Shown: positions 18,774-28,078, counted from the stretch's first letter. The stretch is DNA of 64,000 nt from Desulfopila aestuarii DSM 18488 (GCF_900143695.1 NZ_FRFE01000003.1:124001-188000); one strand, 5' to 3'. Program-made: numbers and translations. Notes: a model not told the origin generated them from the letters alone.

Positions 18774-19921
18774 CCGTGCTCCGTTGCAGGTATTTCAACT
18801 ATCATATCTGTGTATTGATTGAGCATCGAATCTACCCTCAGGATGCCCTTGTGACCAGATATTATACCATAACTGATACTTAAACCGAGTCCAGATCCTT
18901 TTCCTGCAGGTTTTGATGTAAAAAAAGGCTCGAACATCTTGTCGAGAATGCCCTGGGGAATACCCGTTCCGTAATCGCGTATCGTCAAACGATAATAGTC
19001 ACGTCCCTCAATCAACGCCGGCTCCGTGTTGATTTCAATCACCTTGTCAGCTGCTGGTTCACGATACCGTTCATTTAAGGCATAGCGGCTGTTACTGATG
19101 AGATTGATCACCACCTGCTGCAACTCGGAAAAATTGCCAACGATAAGACACGATGGCTCGTGATAGTGCGTAACGAGGTTGATACCGTCACGGTTCAGTT
19201 GATGCTCCACAAGAAAAATACACTCCCGCACCACTTCATTGAGATCAACCAGGTTGCGCTCGTTATCACGCTCGCGGGCAAAAGAGAGCAGATTATATAT
19301 AATTGAGGCGATCCGCTCACCCTCCTGGACAATCTTTTCAAGAAGTGCAGCCTCTTCTGTGCCACGTTTGCAGTCATCAAGCAGCAACTGGGCAAAATTT
19401 ATGATCCCATTGATAGGATTATTTACCTCGTGAGCTACACCGGCAGCCAGCTCGCCGATAGCCGCCAACTGAGCAGTACGAATGGAATCGACCTTACGCA
19501 CCTCATCTTTCGTAAGGGGCCGTGCCACCAGCAGGATCTGCTGCTCTTCATTTTCCTTACTCTTGGGTACCGGGGCAATGGTAAGGGAGTAGTTCCCGCC
19601 AAGACCAGGCAAGCGTGTGTCCTCGACCCTTGGCATGCTGGTGAGGAGAAACTCCTCAAGCGGGCAGAGAATATGCGGCCAGCGCCCTCCATGGATAACT
19701 TCACAGACACCACGACCAACTACATCATTTCGAGTTTTTCCGGCTGCCTTCAAGAGTGCACTGTTTACCTCGAGAATGATACCCTGTGGCGTCACCAGCA
19801 ACACCGGATCCATCAGAGCGTAAAATAGCTCGATACCAGCATTCGCAGGAATATTTCGAGAAAGAGGTTCAGAATCGGTTATACCGATTGTATCTCTCGG
19901 TAATGGACAATCAGTTTTCAT
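18770..19921 (-). CDS. PAS-containing sensor histidine kinase, partner of the NtrC-type regulator
   Basis: About 383 residues and no membrane helices. A PAS domain (about 30-130, with Cys in RGVCEVIHGGRWPHILC) precedes a NtrB-like HisKA domain (GVAHEVNNPINGIINFAQLL) and HATPase_c domain (NLISNSRYAL, RDYGTGIP, GKGSGLGLS). It is transcribed first and its stop overlaps the regulator's start (ATGA), so the two form one signalling pair. I chose the ATG at 19921; a GTG at 19972 would extend the protein by 17 residues, and a TGTAGCA motif sits beside it. The soluble nature and PAS cysteines suggest sensing of an intracellular redox or metabolic signal, which is inference. Confidence 0.88.
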   Translation of the reverse strand: MKTDCPLPRDTIGITDSEPLSRNIPANAGIELFYALMDPVLLVTPQGIILEVNSALLKAAGKTRNDVVGRGVCEVIHGGRWPHILCPLEEFLLTSMPRVEDTRLPGLGGNYSLTIAPVPKSKENEEQQILLVARPLTKDEVRKVDSIRTAQLAAIGELAAGVAHEVNNPINGIINFAQLLLDDCKRGTEEAALLEKIVQEGERIASIIYNLLSFARERDNERNLVDLNEVVRECIFLVEHQLNRDGINLVTHYHEPSCLIVGNFSELQQVVINLISNSRYALNERYREPAADKVIEINTEPALIEGRDYYRLTIRDYGTGIPQGILDKMFEPFFTSKPAGKGSGLGLSISYGIISGHKGILRVDSMLNQYTDMIVEIPATEHG

Positions 19922-19974
19922 TCCTCTCGGTGGCCCTCCATTGGGAAACGTGTCACGTTGTAAGCCTGACACAT

Positions 19975-20110
19975 TGTAGCATTCTCGATGTATAGTAGCC
20001 CATCTTCTTCACGAACACAATCCACCCAATGCTGCAAATTTTCATAAAACACGCTGTATCCCTTGATACTACCAGTATTTAGCGTGCATATGCAACATAT
20101 CTATGCTACA
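19975..20110. promoter_or_regulatory. Divergent promoter region with three TGTNGCA-type sites
   Basis: TGTAGCA at 19975, TGCAACA at 20091 and TGCTACA at 20104 repeat the motif found densely in the sigma-54 enhancer at 16574-16858. The region separates the kinase-regulator operon from the divergent PAS activator gene, so autoregulation is plausible. No clear -24/-12 promoter is seen here. Confidence 0.45.
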
Positions 20111-20215
20111 CTATTTGTTATCGGGACGAGTTGATGACGATGCTCCACCGGGACCCGTCCCGCGACCATTCTACTGCGCAGCCACATCACGAGAAAGCCC
20201 GGAAGGAATAACGTC

Positions 20216-22609
20216 ATGACAGTTCGACCCGACCCGTACAACAACCCTTTTTTCGGTGGTTATATTACCGCTGATATCAACTGGCGTATCACTTCCTGCA
20301 ACCGGACTGCAGCGAAAATCCTTCAGCACAGCGAACATTTTCTTATAGGCAAAGACTGCCGTGAGATCTTCTGCGCCAACGACAGCTTCCATGTGCTTTG
20401 CACTCACCTCAAGGCCATTGCCGGAAAATACTGCAGCACATCCGTACAACATACTCTCCCCACCTTAACCACAAGCGATACCAATATTCCAATTACCGTA
20501 CAGCTGGTGACGTTGCCTGCCGCCGATGGATCGATACTTGGTACGCTTATAAGTTTTTCCGAACTGACTACCCCTCTCGCCGCAAACCGGCTCGCGCTGA
20601 ACTCAATTGCAGAAGGGGTTTTTACCGTAGACCATAATTGCAAAATCACCTCATTTAATGTAGCTGCAGAAAAAATCACCGGCTGGCAGGAAGCTGAAGT
20701 TCTCGGGCGACCCTGTCGGGATATTTTTCGTACGCCGATCTGTAAAACAGACTGCGCCATGGCCCAATCAATTAAGGATGGGACTCAGGTGATCAAGCGT
20801 TCCCTTTACATCACCACGAGACAAGGCAAAGCGATCCCTGTCCAGATCTGCGCCGCCCCTCTCGTTGATCTCGATAACAACGTCATTGGCGGAGTTGAAA
20901 CATTTCGGGACATTACCGATTCTCTCCAGAACGATATTGTGTTGAATGCTGTAGCGGATGGAGTCTTTACGGTAAATGAAAAAGGCGAGATCACCTCCTT
21001 TAACCGGGCCGCTGAAAAAATCACCGGGTGGAAGGAAAAGGAGGTCCTCGGCAAGAGCTGTGCAGAAGTACTGCTGTCGAGCACTAATACCACCAGCTGC
21101 ACACTCGCCGCCTGCATGCGTGAACGCACAGCAATCATCGACCGTGAAATTTTCATCATCGGCAAAGACGGCTACTCTATTCCCGTTTCGGTCAGCGCCG
21201 CACCGTTTCTCGATCCCAATGGCAATGTGCTGGGAGGCGTGGAATCGTTTCGTGACAACACCAACCGTTTACAGACCCAGCTTATTCTTGATTCTGTAGC
21301 GGACGGGGTCTTCACCGTTGATCGTAACTGGCGCATCACCTCATTCAACCTGGCAGCGGAACGGATCACTGGCTGGAGCAGGGAAAAGGCTGTCGGCCAG
21401 TTCTGCAGCGACGTTTTCCATTCATCTATCTGCGGTAAAAACTGTGCAATCGCCGAAAGTCTCTATACCGGAAAACCGGTGGCGAGCAGGACGATTACCA
21501 TCCAGGACCTCAGGGATAACTGTACCTCGGTAAGTATCTCAGCCGCCCCCTTGCTCGACCTTGAAGGCAATGTGGTCGGCGGAGTCGAGACCTTTCGAGA
21601 TCTCAGCGTTGAGATAAGCCTCAGGCAGCAACTGATGAAGAACTTCACCTTTGATGCGATCATCAGTAAAAGCCCATCCATGCAACGGCTGTTTCAGATC
21701 CTACCGGATATTTCACGCAGTGAAAGCAACGTTCTCATTCTGGGCGAGAGCGGTACAGGTAAAGAGCTGATCGCCAGAGCCATCTTCAACGCTTCCGCCA
21801 GAAACGACAAGCCTTTTGTCATCGTCAACTGCGGCGCCCTGCCGGAAACACTTTTGGAATCAGAGCTGTTCGGCTACAAAGCAGGCGCCTTCACCGACGC
21901 AAAAAAGGACCGGCAGGGGCGCTTTGCCGCCGCCGAAGGAGGCACCCTCTTTCTTGATGAGATTGGCGACATTCCTCAGTCGGTGCAGGTCAAACTGCTG
22001 CGGGTTCTCCAACACAAGGTCTATGAACCCCTCGGCAGCAACACCCCCCTTACCGCCAACGTCAGAATTCTAGCCGCCACCAATCGCGAATTGAGCCAGC
22101 TGGTGCAGGAAGGGCAATTTCGCGACGACCTCTTTTACCGCCTCAACGTAGTCAACATCCTGCTGCCACCCCTCAGAGAGCGAATAGAGGATATCCCACT
22201 TCTTATCACTCACTTCGTGGAAAAATTCAGGGCTGAAAAGCAAAAGGACATCGTCGGGGTGAGTGATGAGGTCATGAACATCCTGATGCACCATAATTAT
22301 CCGGGAAACATCAGGGAGCTTGAAAACATAATCGAATATGGTTTCATCCTCTGCCCGGGAGGCTACATTCAGCTGGCACATTTGCCGGAGAGCGTGGCGG
22401 AAAGACAGCTGCCGACCGGCCAGACGGTCACCGGCGTTGAGGGCATGCCTCTCGCTGAACTTGAAAAGCAGGCGATCCTGATATCACTGGAACGAAATGA
22501 CTGGAAAAGGATGAAGACCTGTCGTGAGCTTGGCATCTCCAAAGACACGTTGCGGAGAAAGCTGCACAGTTACGGATTCGATGACGACGGCTTGAAACAG
22601 AATGTCTGA
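20216..22609 (+). CDS. Sigma-54-dependent activator with four PAS domains
   Basis: A 797-residue regulator. Four PAS domains in tandem fill about residues 1-470; the last three are close copies, each opening with a (V/I)A(D/E)GVFTV motif and ITSFN.AAE(K/R)ITGW. PAS 2 and 4 carry C-x8-C-x3-C (CRDIFRTPICKTDC; CSDVFHSSICGKNC), a possible metal or cluster site; PAS 3 has lost the middle Cys. The AAA+ domain has GESGTGKE, GAFTDA in place of GAFTGA, and GTLFLDEIGD; a Fis-type HTH ends the protein (CRELGISKDTLRRKL). There is no receiver, so it senses directly. It overlaps the downstream chimera gene by 8 bp, implying a joint task. Confidence 0.92.
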   Translation: MTVRPDPYNNPFFGGYITADINWRITSCNRTAAKILQHSEHFLIGKDCREIFCANDSFHVLCTHLKAIAGKYCSTSVQHTLPTLTTSDTNIPITVQLVTLPAADGSILGTLISFSELTTPLAANRLALNSIAEGVFTVDHNCKITSFNVAAEKITGWQEAEVLGRPCRDIFRTPICKTDCAMAQSIKDGTQVIKRSLYITTRQGKAIPVQICAAPLVDLDNNVIGGVETFRDITDSLQNDIVLNAVADGVFTVNEKGEITSFNRAAEKITGWKEKEVLGKSCAEVLLSSTNTTSCTLAACMRERTAIIDREIFIIGKDGYSIPVSVSAAPFLDPNGNVLGGVESFRDNTNRLQTQLILDSVADGVFTVDRNWRITSFNLAAERITGWSREKAVGQFCSDVFHSSICGKNCAIAESLYTGKPVASRTITIQDLRDNCTSVSISAAPLLDLEGNVVGGVETFRDLSVEISLRQQLMKNFTFDAIISKSPSMQRLFQILPDISRSESNVLILGESGTGKELIARAIFNASARNDKPFVIVNCGALPETLLESELFGYKAGAFTDAKKDRQGRFAAAEGGTLFLDEIGDIPQSVQVKLLRVLQHKVYEPLGSNTPLTANVRILAATNRELSQLVQEGQFRDDLFYRLNVVNILLPPLRERIEDIPLLITHFVEKFRAEKQKDIVGVSDEVMNILMHHNYPGNIRELENIIEYGFILCPGGYIQLAHLPESVAERQLPTGQTVTGVEGMPLAELEKQAILISLERNDWKRMKTCRELGISKDTLRRKLHSYGFDDDGLKQNV

Positions 22610-25259
22610 ACAGCTTCTTACACGAACAGCTGAACACCGCGATTTGCATGACAATCTCAACAATTCTGTTTTGCTAGGCGGGCTGAGTCCAGAAGAACGC
22701 CACAACATCATCAAGGCCGGTCACTGGCTGGAATTTTCCCAGGGCGAGCATGTCTATCTCCAGGGTGACAACGATCAGCATTTCTATATGATCGAAAGCG
22801 GCCGCGTCGAACTCCTCCTTGATGCAGGATCAAATGGCCGCCTCAGTGTCAGCCAGATTGGCCCGGGCGGGCATTTCGGTGAAACCTCGCTTCTCACCGG
22901 TAACAACAGGAGTCTCAGTGTCCTGGCACTGACACCGCTTCGGTTATTGGCATTCGACCTTGAGACCTTCAACACCATCCTGCTTAGCCAACCGGTTATC
23001 CAGCATCGATTGAACATCAGCCTGGCCAAGCGGCTGCGGCTCTCGTTTCAGGACCACGCCAACTCCCTTACCTGGTTGAAGTCCCATCGCCAGGAAACAG
23101 AACATCTCCTTGACCCATCCTTTTTTCCTGCCAGTTCACCACTCGACTCACGGGAACAACGACTGACCGCCTCGACCATCCACAACCAGGTCAACAAAGC
23201 GGTCAAACAATTCGCCAACAGTACAACCCCTCTGCTCATTACAGGGGAGACCGGTACCGGACGACGCCTGATTGCCGGCGAAATCCACAAAGGCGGGCAA
23301 TACAACCACGGACCATATAGAGAGGCTGATATCCGCAACATTGATCCGGCCCAGATGGAGCTGGAACTTTTCGGGTACGGCAAAGAGCCCCTGGCTTTCT
23401 CACAACTCGGCCAGCTCGGTCTCTTGGAACTGGCCCAAGGGGGAACCGCGGTACTCTACAACGCCGAATGCCTGGAACCCGATGTTCAGCGACAGCTGGC
23501 CAGGACAATTACGAAAAACACATTCTCGCGGGTAGGTGGAGAAACGGCAATTCCGCTTCGTACCCGAATAATTCTCATCTGCAAAGATGATCCGCGCCAG
23601 ACAGACGGGCAGAACCGGCTGCTGCCGGAACTCTACTCGTTGTTCGCCGGGCAACATTTCCGGGCGGTCCCCTTACGCGAACATCGCCGCGACATCCCAC
23701 GCCTCGTGGAGTTTTACCTCAAAAGGTACAGCCTCAAATACGGCAAGAACATCTCGGCGATCGACGATCAGACCCTGGGCAAACTCATCAATTACGACTG
23801 GCCAGGCAATCTCACCGAGATGGCAAGTGTCCTGCAACGGGCGGTGGTTTTAGGCCGCAGCAACCAGCCACTGACCGACGAAATCCTTCTTGGCGTACCA
23901 CGCTCAGAAGGCAAATGGGAACTGAACCTACTGCGTTTCAAACCGATCCGTAGCTTTCTTTTGAGTAGGCTCTTTCCGGTACTGCCACGGATCATGGTCG
24001 GCGGTTTTTTTCTTCTGGTCCTGGCCACACTTTTTTTTGGGCCGCGCGGCCCCCACGACAATGTCGGGCTTATTCTCAGCTGGGTGGTGGGCTGGCCGCT
24101 CATGATTTTCGCGTTTTTCTTTCTAGCCCGCACCTGGTGCAGCATCTGCGGCCTTTCGGTACCTGGCTGGCTGGCCCAGCTTCTCATCAAACCGGAGCGT
24201 CCCACGCCAAAAGTTATCCGCCACTACTCGGGCTGGATCATGACCACTCTCTGCATCCTGTTGTTCTGGATAGAAACGACCTGGAACGCTTACGAGTCAC
24301 CCAGACTCACGGCCTGGATCATAACCGCCATCACCTGTGGCTCGCTCCTCTTCAGTATCTTCTATAAACGGAGGGTCTGGTGCCGTTATGTCTGCCCATT
24401 GGGAGCAATCAACGCCCTGTTTTCCATGCCCTCTATCCTTGAACTTCGCGCCAACACCCAGATGTGCCTTAATCGCTGCGGTGATCACGCCTGCTATACC
24501 GGAGACGACAACAATGCAGGTTGCCCGATGTTCCGCCACCCCTTCCTGGTCGACAATAACCGGGATTGTATTCTCTGTGGCCAATGCATCAAGAACTGTA
24601 AGTTGAACTCGATTCACCTTAATCTGCGCCTGGCACCCCAGGAACTCTGGAACCAGGAAAATCCGCGGCTATCAGACAGCATTCTTGTGGTGAGTTTGGC
24701 GGCGATATTCTTTCCATTTATCGTCAGCCAGAATTTCCCGGGCTTTATCCAGCTGCTGGCAAGTTCCCTTCAGCACTACGGTCTTCCGCACAATCACGCC
24801 TTTGCCGCAACACTGCTGTTTGTAGCAACAGTTGCTTTTTATCTGGGCGGATATGGAATATTGTCGAGGATAATCGCATCCGCCACAGCCTGCAGTTTCA
24901 AAAACGTTGCAGCCATCTTCGGCTACGGCATGATCCCTCTGGTACTCGGCGCCTTCATGGCGGCCCATCTGGAAATACTGGTGCGCGGAATATGGCTGCT
25001 GCCGGCCACCCTCATAAAACTCTTTGGCGCCAACGAAAATTTTGCCCCAGCAAGGTCCCTTAGCCCGGACATCACGTTCATGCTGCAATCAGTAACGGTC
25101 TTCGGCGGTCTCATAGCCTCTCTCTATGCTAACTGGCGCATTGTTGGCCGGTTGACCGCTGCAAGAAAACCGCGAACAATCGTAACATTTCTTCCGGCAC
25201 TTCTGCTCTGTCTTTCAGCTGCAGCGTATCTGGGCCTTATGCAGATTCCCGCCCAATAA
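22602..25259 (+). CDS. Chimera: cyclic-nucleotide-binding domain, inactive sigma-54-type AAA+ domain and NapH/NosR-like membrane polyferredoxin
   Basis: An 885-residue protein. Residues 35-150 form a cNMP-binding fold (YLQGDNDQHFYMIESGRVEL, GPGGHFGETSLL). Residues about 190-432 resemble the AAA+ domain of sigma-54 activators but are dead: Walker A reads GETGTGRR (Lys to Arg221), Walker B is TAVLYNAE without the Asp-Glu, and the GAFTGA loop is missing. No HTH follows. From about 455 come membrane helices with WCSICGLSVPGW (C513, C516) and VWCRYVCPLGA (C594, C598), then two ferredoxin-like sites (C622, C626, C631, C641; C656, C659, C662, C666) and five more helices. It probably moves or senses electrons at the membrane. 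It overlaps the PAS activator gene. Confidence 0.88.
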   Translation: MSEQLLTRTAEHRDLHDNLNNSVLLGGLSPEERHNIIKAGHWLEFSQGEHVYLQGDNDQHFYMIESGRVELLLDAGSNGRLSVSQIGPGGHFGETSLLTGNNRSLSVLALTPLRLLAFDLETFNTILLSQPVIQHRLNISLAKRLRLSFQDHANSLTWLKSHRQETEHLLDPSFFPASSPLDSREQRLTASTIHNQVNKAVKQFANSTTPLLITGETGTGRRLIAGEIHKGGQYNHGPYREADIRNIDPAQMELELFGYGKEPLAFSQLGQLGLLELAQGGTAVLYNAECLEPDVQRQLARTITKNTFSRVGGETAIPLRTRIILICKDDPRQTDGQNRLLPELYSLFAGQHFRAVPLREHRRDIPRLVEFYLKRYSLKYGKNISAIDDQTLGKLINYDWPGNLTEMASVLQRAVVLGRSNQPLTDEILLGVPRSEGKWELNLLRFKPIRSFLLSRLFPVLPRIMVGGFFLLVLATLFFGPRGPHDNVGLILSWVVGWPLMIFAFFFLARTWCSICGLSVPGWLAQLLIKPERPTPKVIRHYSGWIMTTLCILLFWIETTWNAYESPRLTAWIITAITCGSLLFSIFYKRRVWCRYVCPLGAINALFSMPSILELRANTQMCLNRCGDHACYTGDDNNAGCPMFRHPFLVDNNRDCILCGQCIKNCKLNSIHLNLRLAPQELWNQENPRLSDSILVVSLAAIFFPFIVSQNFPGFIQLLASSLQHYGLPHNHAFAATLLFVATVAFYLGGYGILSRIIASATACSFKNVAAIFGYGMIPLVLGAFMAAHLEILVRGIWLLPATLIKLFGANENFAPARSLSPDITFMLQSVTVFGGLIASLYANWRIVGRLTAARKPRTIVTFLPALLLCLSAAAYLGLMQIPAQ

Positions 25260-25361
25260 CCAACTTTCCCCTTTCATCATCGCGTATTCCGATTACAATG
25301 CCGAGGAAGCCGATCGCAGCAGAGCAATTCAACACTTTGGAAAAACAACACGGTATTTTCT

Positions 25362-25559
25362 ATGGATGGCAGAACACGGACACAGATTCAGAAAGGACAG
25401 ACTGTACGGGTCGTGCAAAAACAGGATCAGCGCAGCGGAACCCTTACCGAGGGCGTGGTTCAGGATATCCTCACCAATTCCGCCAGCCATCCCCACGGTA
25501 TCAAAGTGCGCCTCACAAGCGGTGTGGTGGGCCGGGTCAAGGAGATCTGCCCCAGATGA
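25362..25559 (+). CDS. ywbE: YwbE family protein (DUF2196)
   Basis: A 65-residue protein matching the YwbE family over its whole length: VRVVQKQDQRSGTLTEGVVQDILTNS followed by HPHGIKVRL and GRVKEI. The family is widespread, small and beta-rich, and its function is unknown. The ATG at 25362 has no strong ribosome site. It is followed after 40 bp by the GNAT gene in the same direction. Confidence 0.82.
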   Translation: MDGRTRTQIQKGQTVRVVQKQDQRSGTLTEGVVQDILTNSASHPHGIKVRLTSGVVGRVKEICPR

Positions 25560-25599
25560 ATAATGACACATTCACCAAACCATTGTTGACGGAACGGTC

Positions 25600-26070
25600 A
25601 TGAAAATCCAGCGACTCACCGACGACAACCATAATAAGGCAGCGGCGCTCTTGCGGCAGGCCTTCCCGAACAGCAGGTATGAAGAGCGGCTATTTAACAA
25701 TCTGCACAAGAAGGGTAGAACAGTATATGAGTGGGTATGCATCCACACCAACAGATATATTGCCTATATCGCTTTTACCAAGGCCTACAGGGGAAATGAC
25801 GTCTGCGGTCTGCACCTTGCGCCGCTGGCAGTGAACCCGGAATTTCAACATCAGGGTATCGGCTCGGAGCTTCTGCGCTTTGCATTACGTCAAAAGGAAG
25901 TGAAAGATACGACGATATATGTTCTGGGAGCACCGAAATTCTATGAGCGGTTCGGCTTTGTCCGTTGTGACCAACCGAAATGCCCTTTTGATCCCGGCAA
26001 CAAACATTTTCTGGCACTTCGCAACGATCCGCACCAGCATTTTACAGTTGGCTACGAACCCGAATTCTAA
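25600..26070 (+). CDS. GNAT family N-acetyltransferase
   Basis: A 156-residue acetyltransferase of the YhbS-like group. The acetyl-CoA-binding motif A is visible in GLHLAPLAVNPEFQHQGIGSELLRFAL (the QHQGIG turn), and the C-terminal motif is VLGAPKFYERFGFV. The substrate cannot be told from the sequence. It converges on the MerR-family gene, with 34 bp between the stops. Confidence 0.85.
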   Translation: MKIQRLTDDNHNKAAALLRQAFPNSRYEERLFNNLHKKGRTVYEWVCIHTNRYIAYIAFTKAYRGNDVCGLHLAPLAVNPEFQHQGIGSELLRFALRQKEVKDTTIYVLGAPKFYERFGFVRCDQPKCPFDPGNKHFLALRNDPHQHFTVGYEPEF

Positions 26071-26104
26071 CGCAACCGTAGCTCCCCTGAAAGCCAATAG
26101 TCCT

Positions 26105-26569
26105 TTAGCCAGCTTCGCCCGTGCCGGACTGTTTGGCGATCGTGCCTTTTTTTCTCTCTTCGCTACGCGTATTTTTTTCCTCTTCAGCAATGCGCTCTGC
26201 AGCCTGTTTGTCTCCGACCAGGCGGGGTTTTCTGGGAATGACCCTATCCACCACAGCTTCACAAACACAGGACACCTGCTCGGGACACTCCACAATCTCG
26301 TAACAGGTGGCAAACCGCAGTAGTTTTCTGATCCCGGGAATGGATATCCCCTGCTCGTGGATCGCTGAACGCAGACAGGCTATCCATTGCATATCGTTTT
26401 GGGAAAACATGCGACGCGCTCCCTGACGATGCGGTTTTATCAAGCCTTCATCCTCATAGATCCTGAGCGTTCTTGGGTGGACGTCAAGGATTCTCGCAGC
26501 AACACCAATGGAATATACCGGCAGATCCTTACTCACCGGCTCCAGACTCTTGTTCTTTTTCACGGCCAT
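26105..26569 (-). CDS. MerR-family regulator with cysteine motif (first copy)
   Basis: About 154 residues. The N-terminal winged helix is MerR/HspR-like: YSIGVAARILDVHPRTLRIYEDEGLIKPHRQGARRMF. The effector region carries four cysteines, ATCYEIVECPEQVSCVCEAV, so an iron-sulfur cluster, metal or thiol switch is possible. The C-terminus is basic and probably disordered. The ATG at 26569 has GAGG five bases upstream; a GTG at 26575 is also in frame. It follows the NrfD gene behind a hairpin and is a paralogue of the regulator at 28518-28880, which sits after another NrfD gene, so each NrfD copy has its own regulator. Confidence 0.85.
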   Translation of the reverse strand: MAVKKNKSLEPVSKDLPVYSIGVAARILDVHPRTLRIYEDEGLIKPHRQGARRMFSQNDMQWIACLRSAIHEQGISIPGIRKLLRFATCYEIVECPEQVSCVCEAVVDRVIPRKPRLVGDKQAAERIAEEEKNTRSEERKKGTIAKQSGTGEAG

Positions 26570-26595
26570 ACACACCTCATGGGAATAAATCGCAA

Positions 26596-26632
26596 CAGAC
26601 GCCGCTAATGGATATCCCGCTTGCGGCGTCTG
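26596..26632 (-). terminator. GC-rich hairpin between NrfD (third copy) and MerR
   Basis: CAGACGCCGC pairs perfectly with GCGGCGTCTG across a 17-base loop. On the minus strand it is followed by TTGCGATTTATT, a weak T-tract, so it may attenuate rather than end transcription into the MerR gene. Confidence 0.5.
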
Positions 26633-26658
26633 CAGTATACGACACTTCTCATCTCATG

Positions 26659-27852
26659 TTAATGCTCTTCCGCCACATGGCCCCGAAACAATTTTTCGCC
26701 GACCAGAAAGAGCAAGCCGCAAAAACCGATGCCACCAAGTACTACCAGATTCTCATGCAGACTCGGCACATAGGAGAACAGTTCAGGATAGTCGACCAAT
26801 CCCATTCCGTGATAATGGGAAACCAGCTGCCCAACAATCACTAGATCGTAGCGCATGAAGAAGATCCCGACCATGCCGGCAAGGGACGCGATAAACAGGA
26901 CATTCATGTTTTTGCCCTTCACCGCCATAATGAGGATAAATGGAATCAACATCCCCAGTGCGACCTCGCCAATCCAGAAATTGGTGGCAAACGACCCGCT
27001 CAAAAGCGACTGCATCGCTTCATATTTGCCGGGAACCTCTCCGGTAATACCGGTGATCATCTTCCAGCTGGTAAAAAAAATGATGATCGCCATCATCAAC
27101 GCTCCCATCTTGGCAACACTTTCCAACGATCCCTGCATGGCGTTACTCATCTTCCAGCCGTTAAAACGGTAGGCCAGCCAGGTGAAAAAGATGATGGCTA
27201 CACAACCGGACATGGCAGCTGAGGTGATGAAATAGATCGGCATATAGGGCCCATGCCAGAATTCACGACCATTAAGAAGACCAAATACTGCTCCGAGATT
27301 CGAGTGGGCAACAACACCGGTAAGCAGTCCTGCAAGGCCGAATGACATGGCCATTTTATGGTTGTCCTGCTGCAACATCACAAATTCAATGAGCATAAAG
27401 AAGAGGTAGGCCCCATAGAGGGTTCCCATCCACCAGATGTTGGAGGTGGGATTGGCGCCGATCACATTATTGACCGGCATCCGCCAGGAATTTTCGATCT
27501 CAAAGGCAATTACCAGAAAACCTGCCACGATGGTGGCAATTGACATAAACACCGCTCGCTTGGCGATGGGATTGAAATTTTTTACACCAAAGACATGGCC
27601 AATCGATGAGACCATGCAGAGACCGGTCGAGGTCACCACGAAAAAGACGTAGGCTGCGATAAGAATTCCCCACGGAACCTCGCGACTTACGCCGAATGTG
27701 TGTTCATGGCCTGCATACAACGAATGTATTCCTGCCGCCACACCTGTTATGGTCAACAGTCCCATCAGGAAAAGTGCCAGATTGAATTTGGTGGATACCT
27801 GGACTTCCAGCCCCCCTTCCTGGGGCAGTACCGCGGTAAGTAAATTGTTCAT
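26659..27852 (-). CDS. NrfD/PsrC-family quinone-interacting membrane protein (copy 3)
   Basis: A 397-residue protein with about ten membrane helices of the NrfD/PsrC/DsrP family, which oxidises or reduces menaquinol at the membrane and passes electrons to a periplasmic FeS partner. Conserved stretches include FGVSREVPWGILIAAYVFFVVTSTG and IENSWRMPVNNVIGANPTSNIWWMG. It is colinear, without gaps, with the copy at 32246-33439; by hand count about 340 of 397 residues match. AGGAG lies eight bases before the ATG. A 51-residue membrane peptide gene precedes it and a MerR gene follows. No FeS or catalytic partner is in this unit; it may borrow the FeS protein at 31385. Confidence 0.9.
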   Translation of the reverse strand: MNNLLTAVLPQEGGLEVQVSTKFNLALFLMGLLTITGVAAGIHSLYAGHEHTFGVSREVPWGILIAAYVFFVVTSTGLCMVSSIGHVFGVKNFNPIAKRAVFMSIATIVAGFLVIAFEIENSWRMPVNNVIGANPTSNIWWMGTLYGAYLFFMLIEFVMLQQDNHKMAMSFGLAGLLTGVVAHSNLGAVFGLLNGREFWHGPYMPIYFITSAAMSGCVAIIFFTWLAYRFNGWKMSNAMQGSLESVAKMGALMMAIIIFFTSWKMITGITGEVPGKYEAMQSLLSGSFATNFWIGEVALGMLIPFILIMAVKGKNMNVLFIASLAGMVGIFFMRYDLVIVGQLVSHYHGMGLVDYPELFSYVPSLHENLVVLGGIGFCGLLFLVGEKLFRGHVAEEH

Positions 27853-27922
27853 TTCATCAGCTCCTACTCGAATTTTTCATTGTGTTGACAAAAGCATCTC
27901 ACTCACAAGTGGCCTGAAATCT

Positions 27923-28078
27923 TCAGCACCTGTCACTCTCATACTTCTGTTTGCTTCGCCCCGTCAGAGCAAGGGCCTTCGCCACCCTGCGCGATGCTAC
28001 CGCCTCAATGCGCAGTTCTATCAGCGTATGAATTGTCGCCGCTCCTATCCAAAAAACGAAAAACATCACAGCGTCCAT
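27923..28078 (-). CDS. Small membrane peptide preceding NrfD (copy 3)
   Basis: A 51-residue peptide: one N-terminal hydrophobic helix (MDAVMFFVFWIGAATIHTLIEL) followed by a basic tail ending in Cys. The ATG at 28078 has a strong ribosome site (GGAGGAG, three bases away); longer in-frame starts lack one. It is 70 bp upstream of the NrfD gene. A different single-helix peptide (30136-30357) holds the same place before the second NrfD gene, so small accessory subunits of the membrane complex are likely. I do not recognise a family. Confidence 0.6.
   Translation of the reverse strand: MDAVMFFVFWIGAATIHTLIELRIEAVASRRVAKALALTGRSKQKYESDRC

Noticed and set aside
21870-21900. GAFTDA instead of GAFTGA in the multi-PAS activator as a sign of lost function
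   Set aside because: This variant is known in PAS-type activators that are otherwise intact, and all other AAA+ motifs here are normal.
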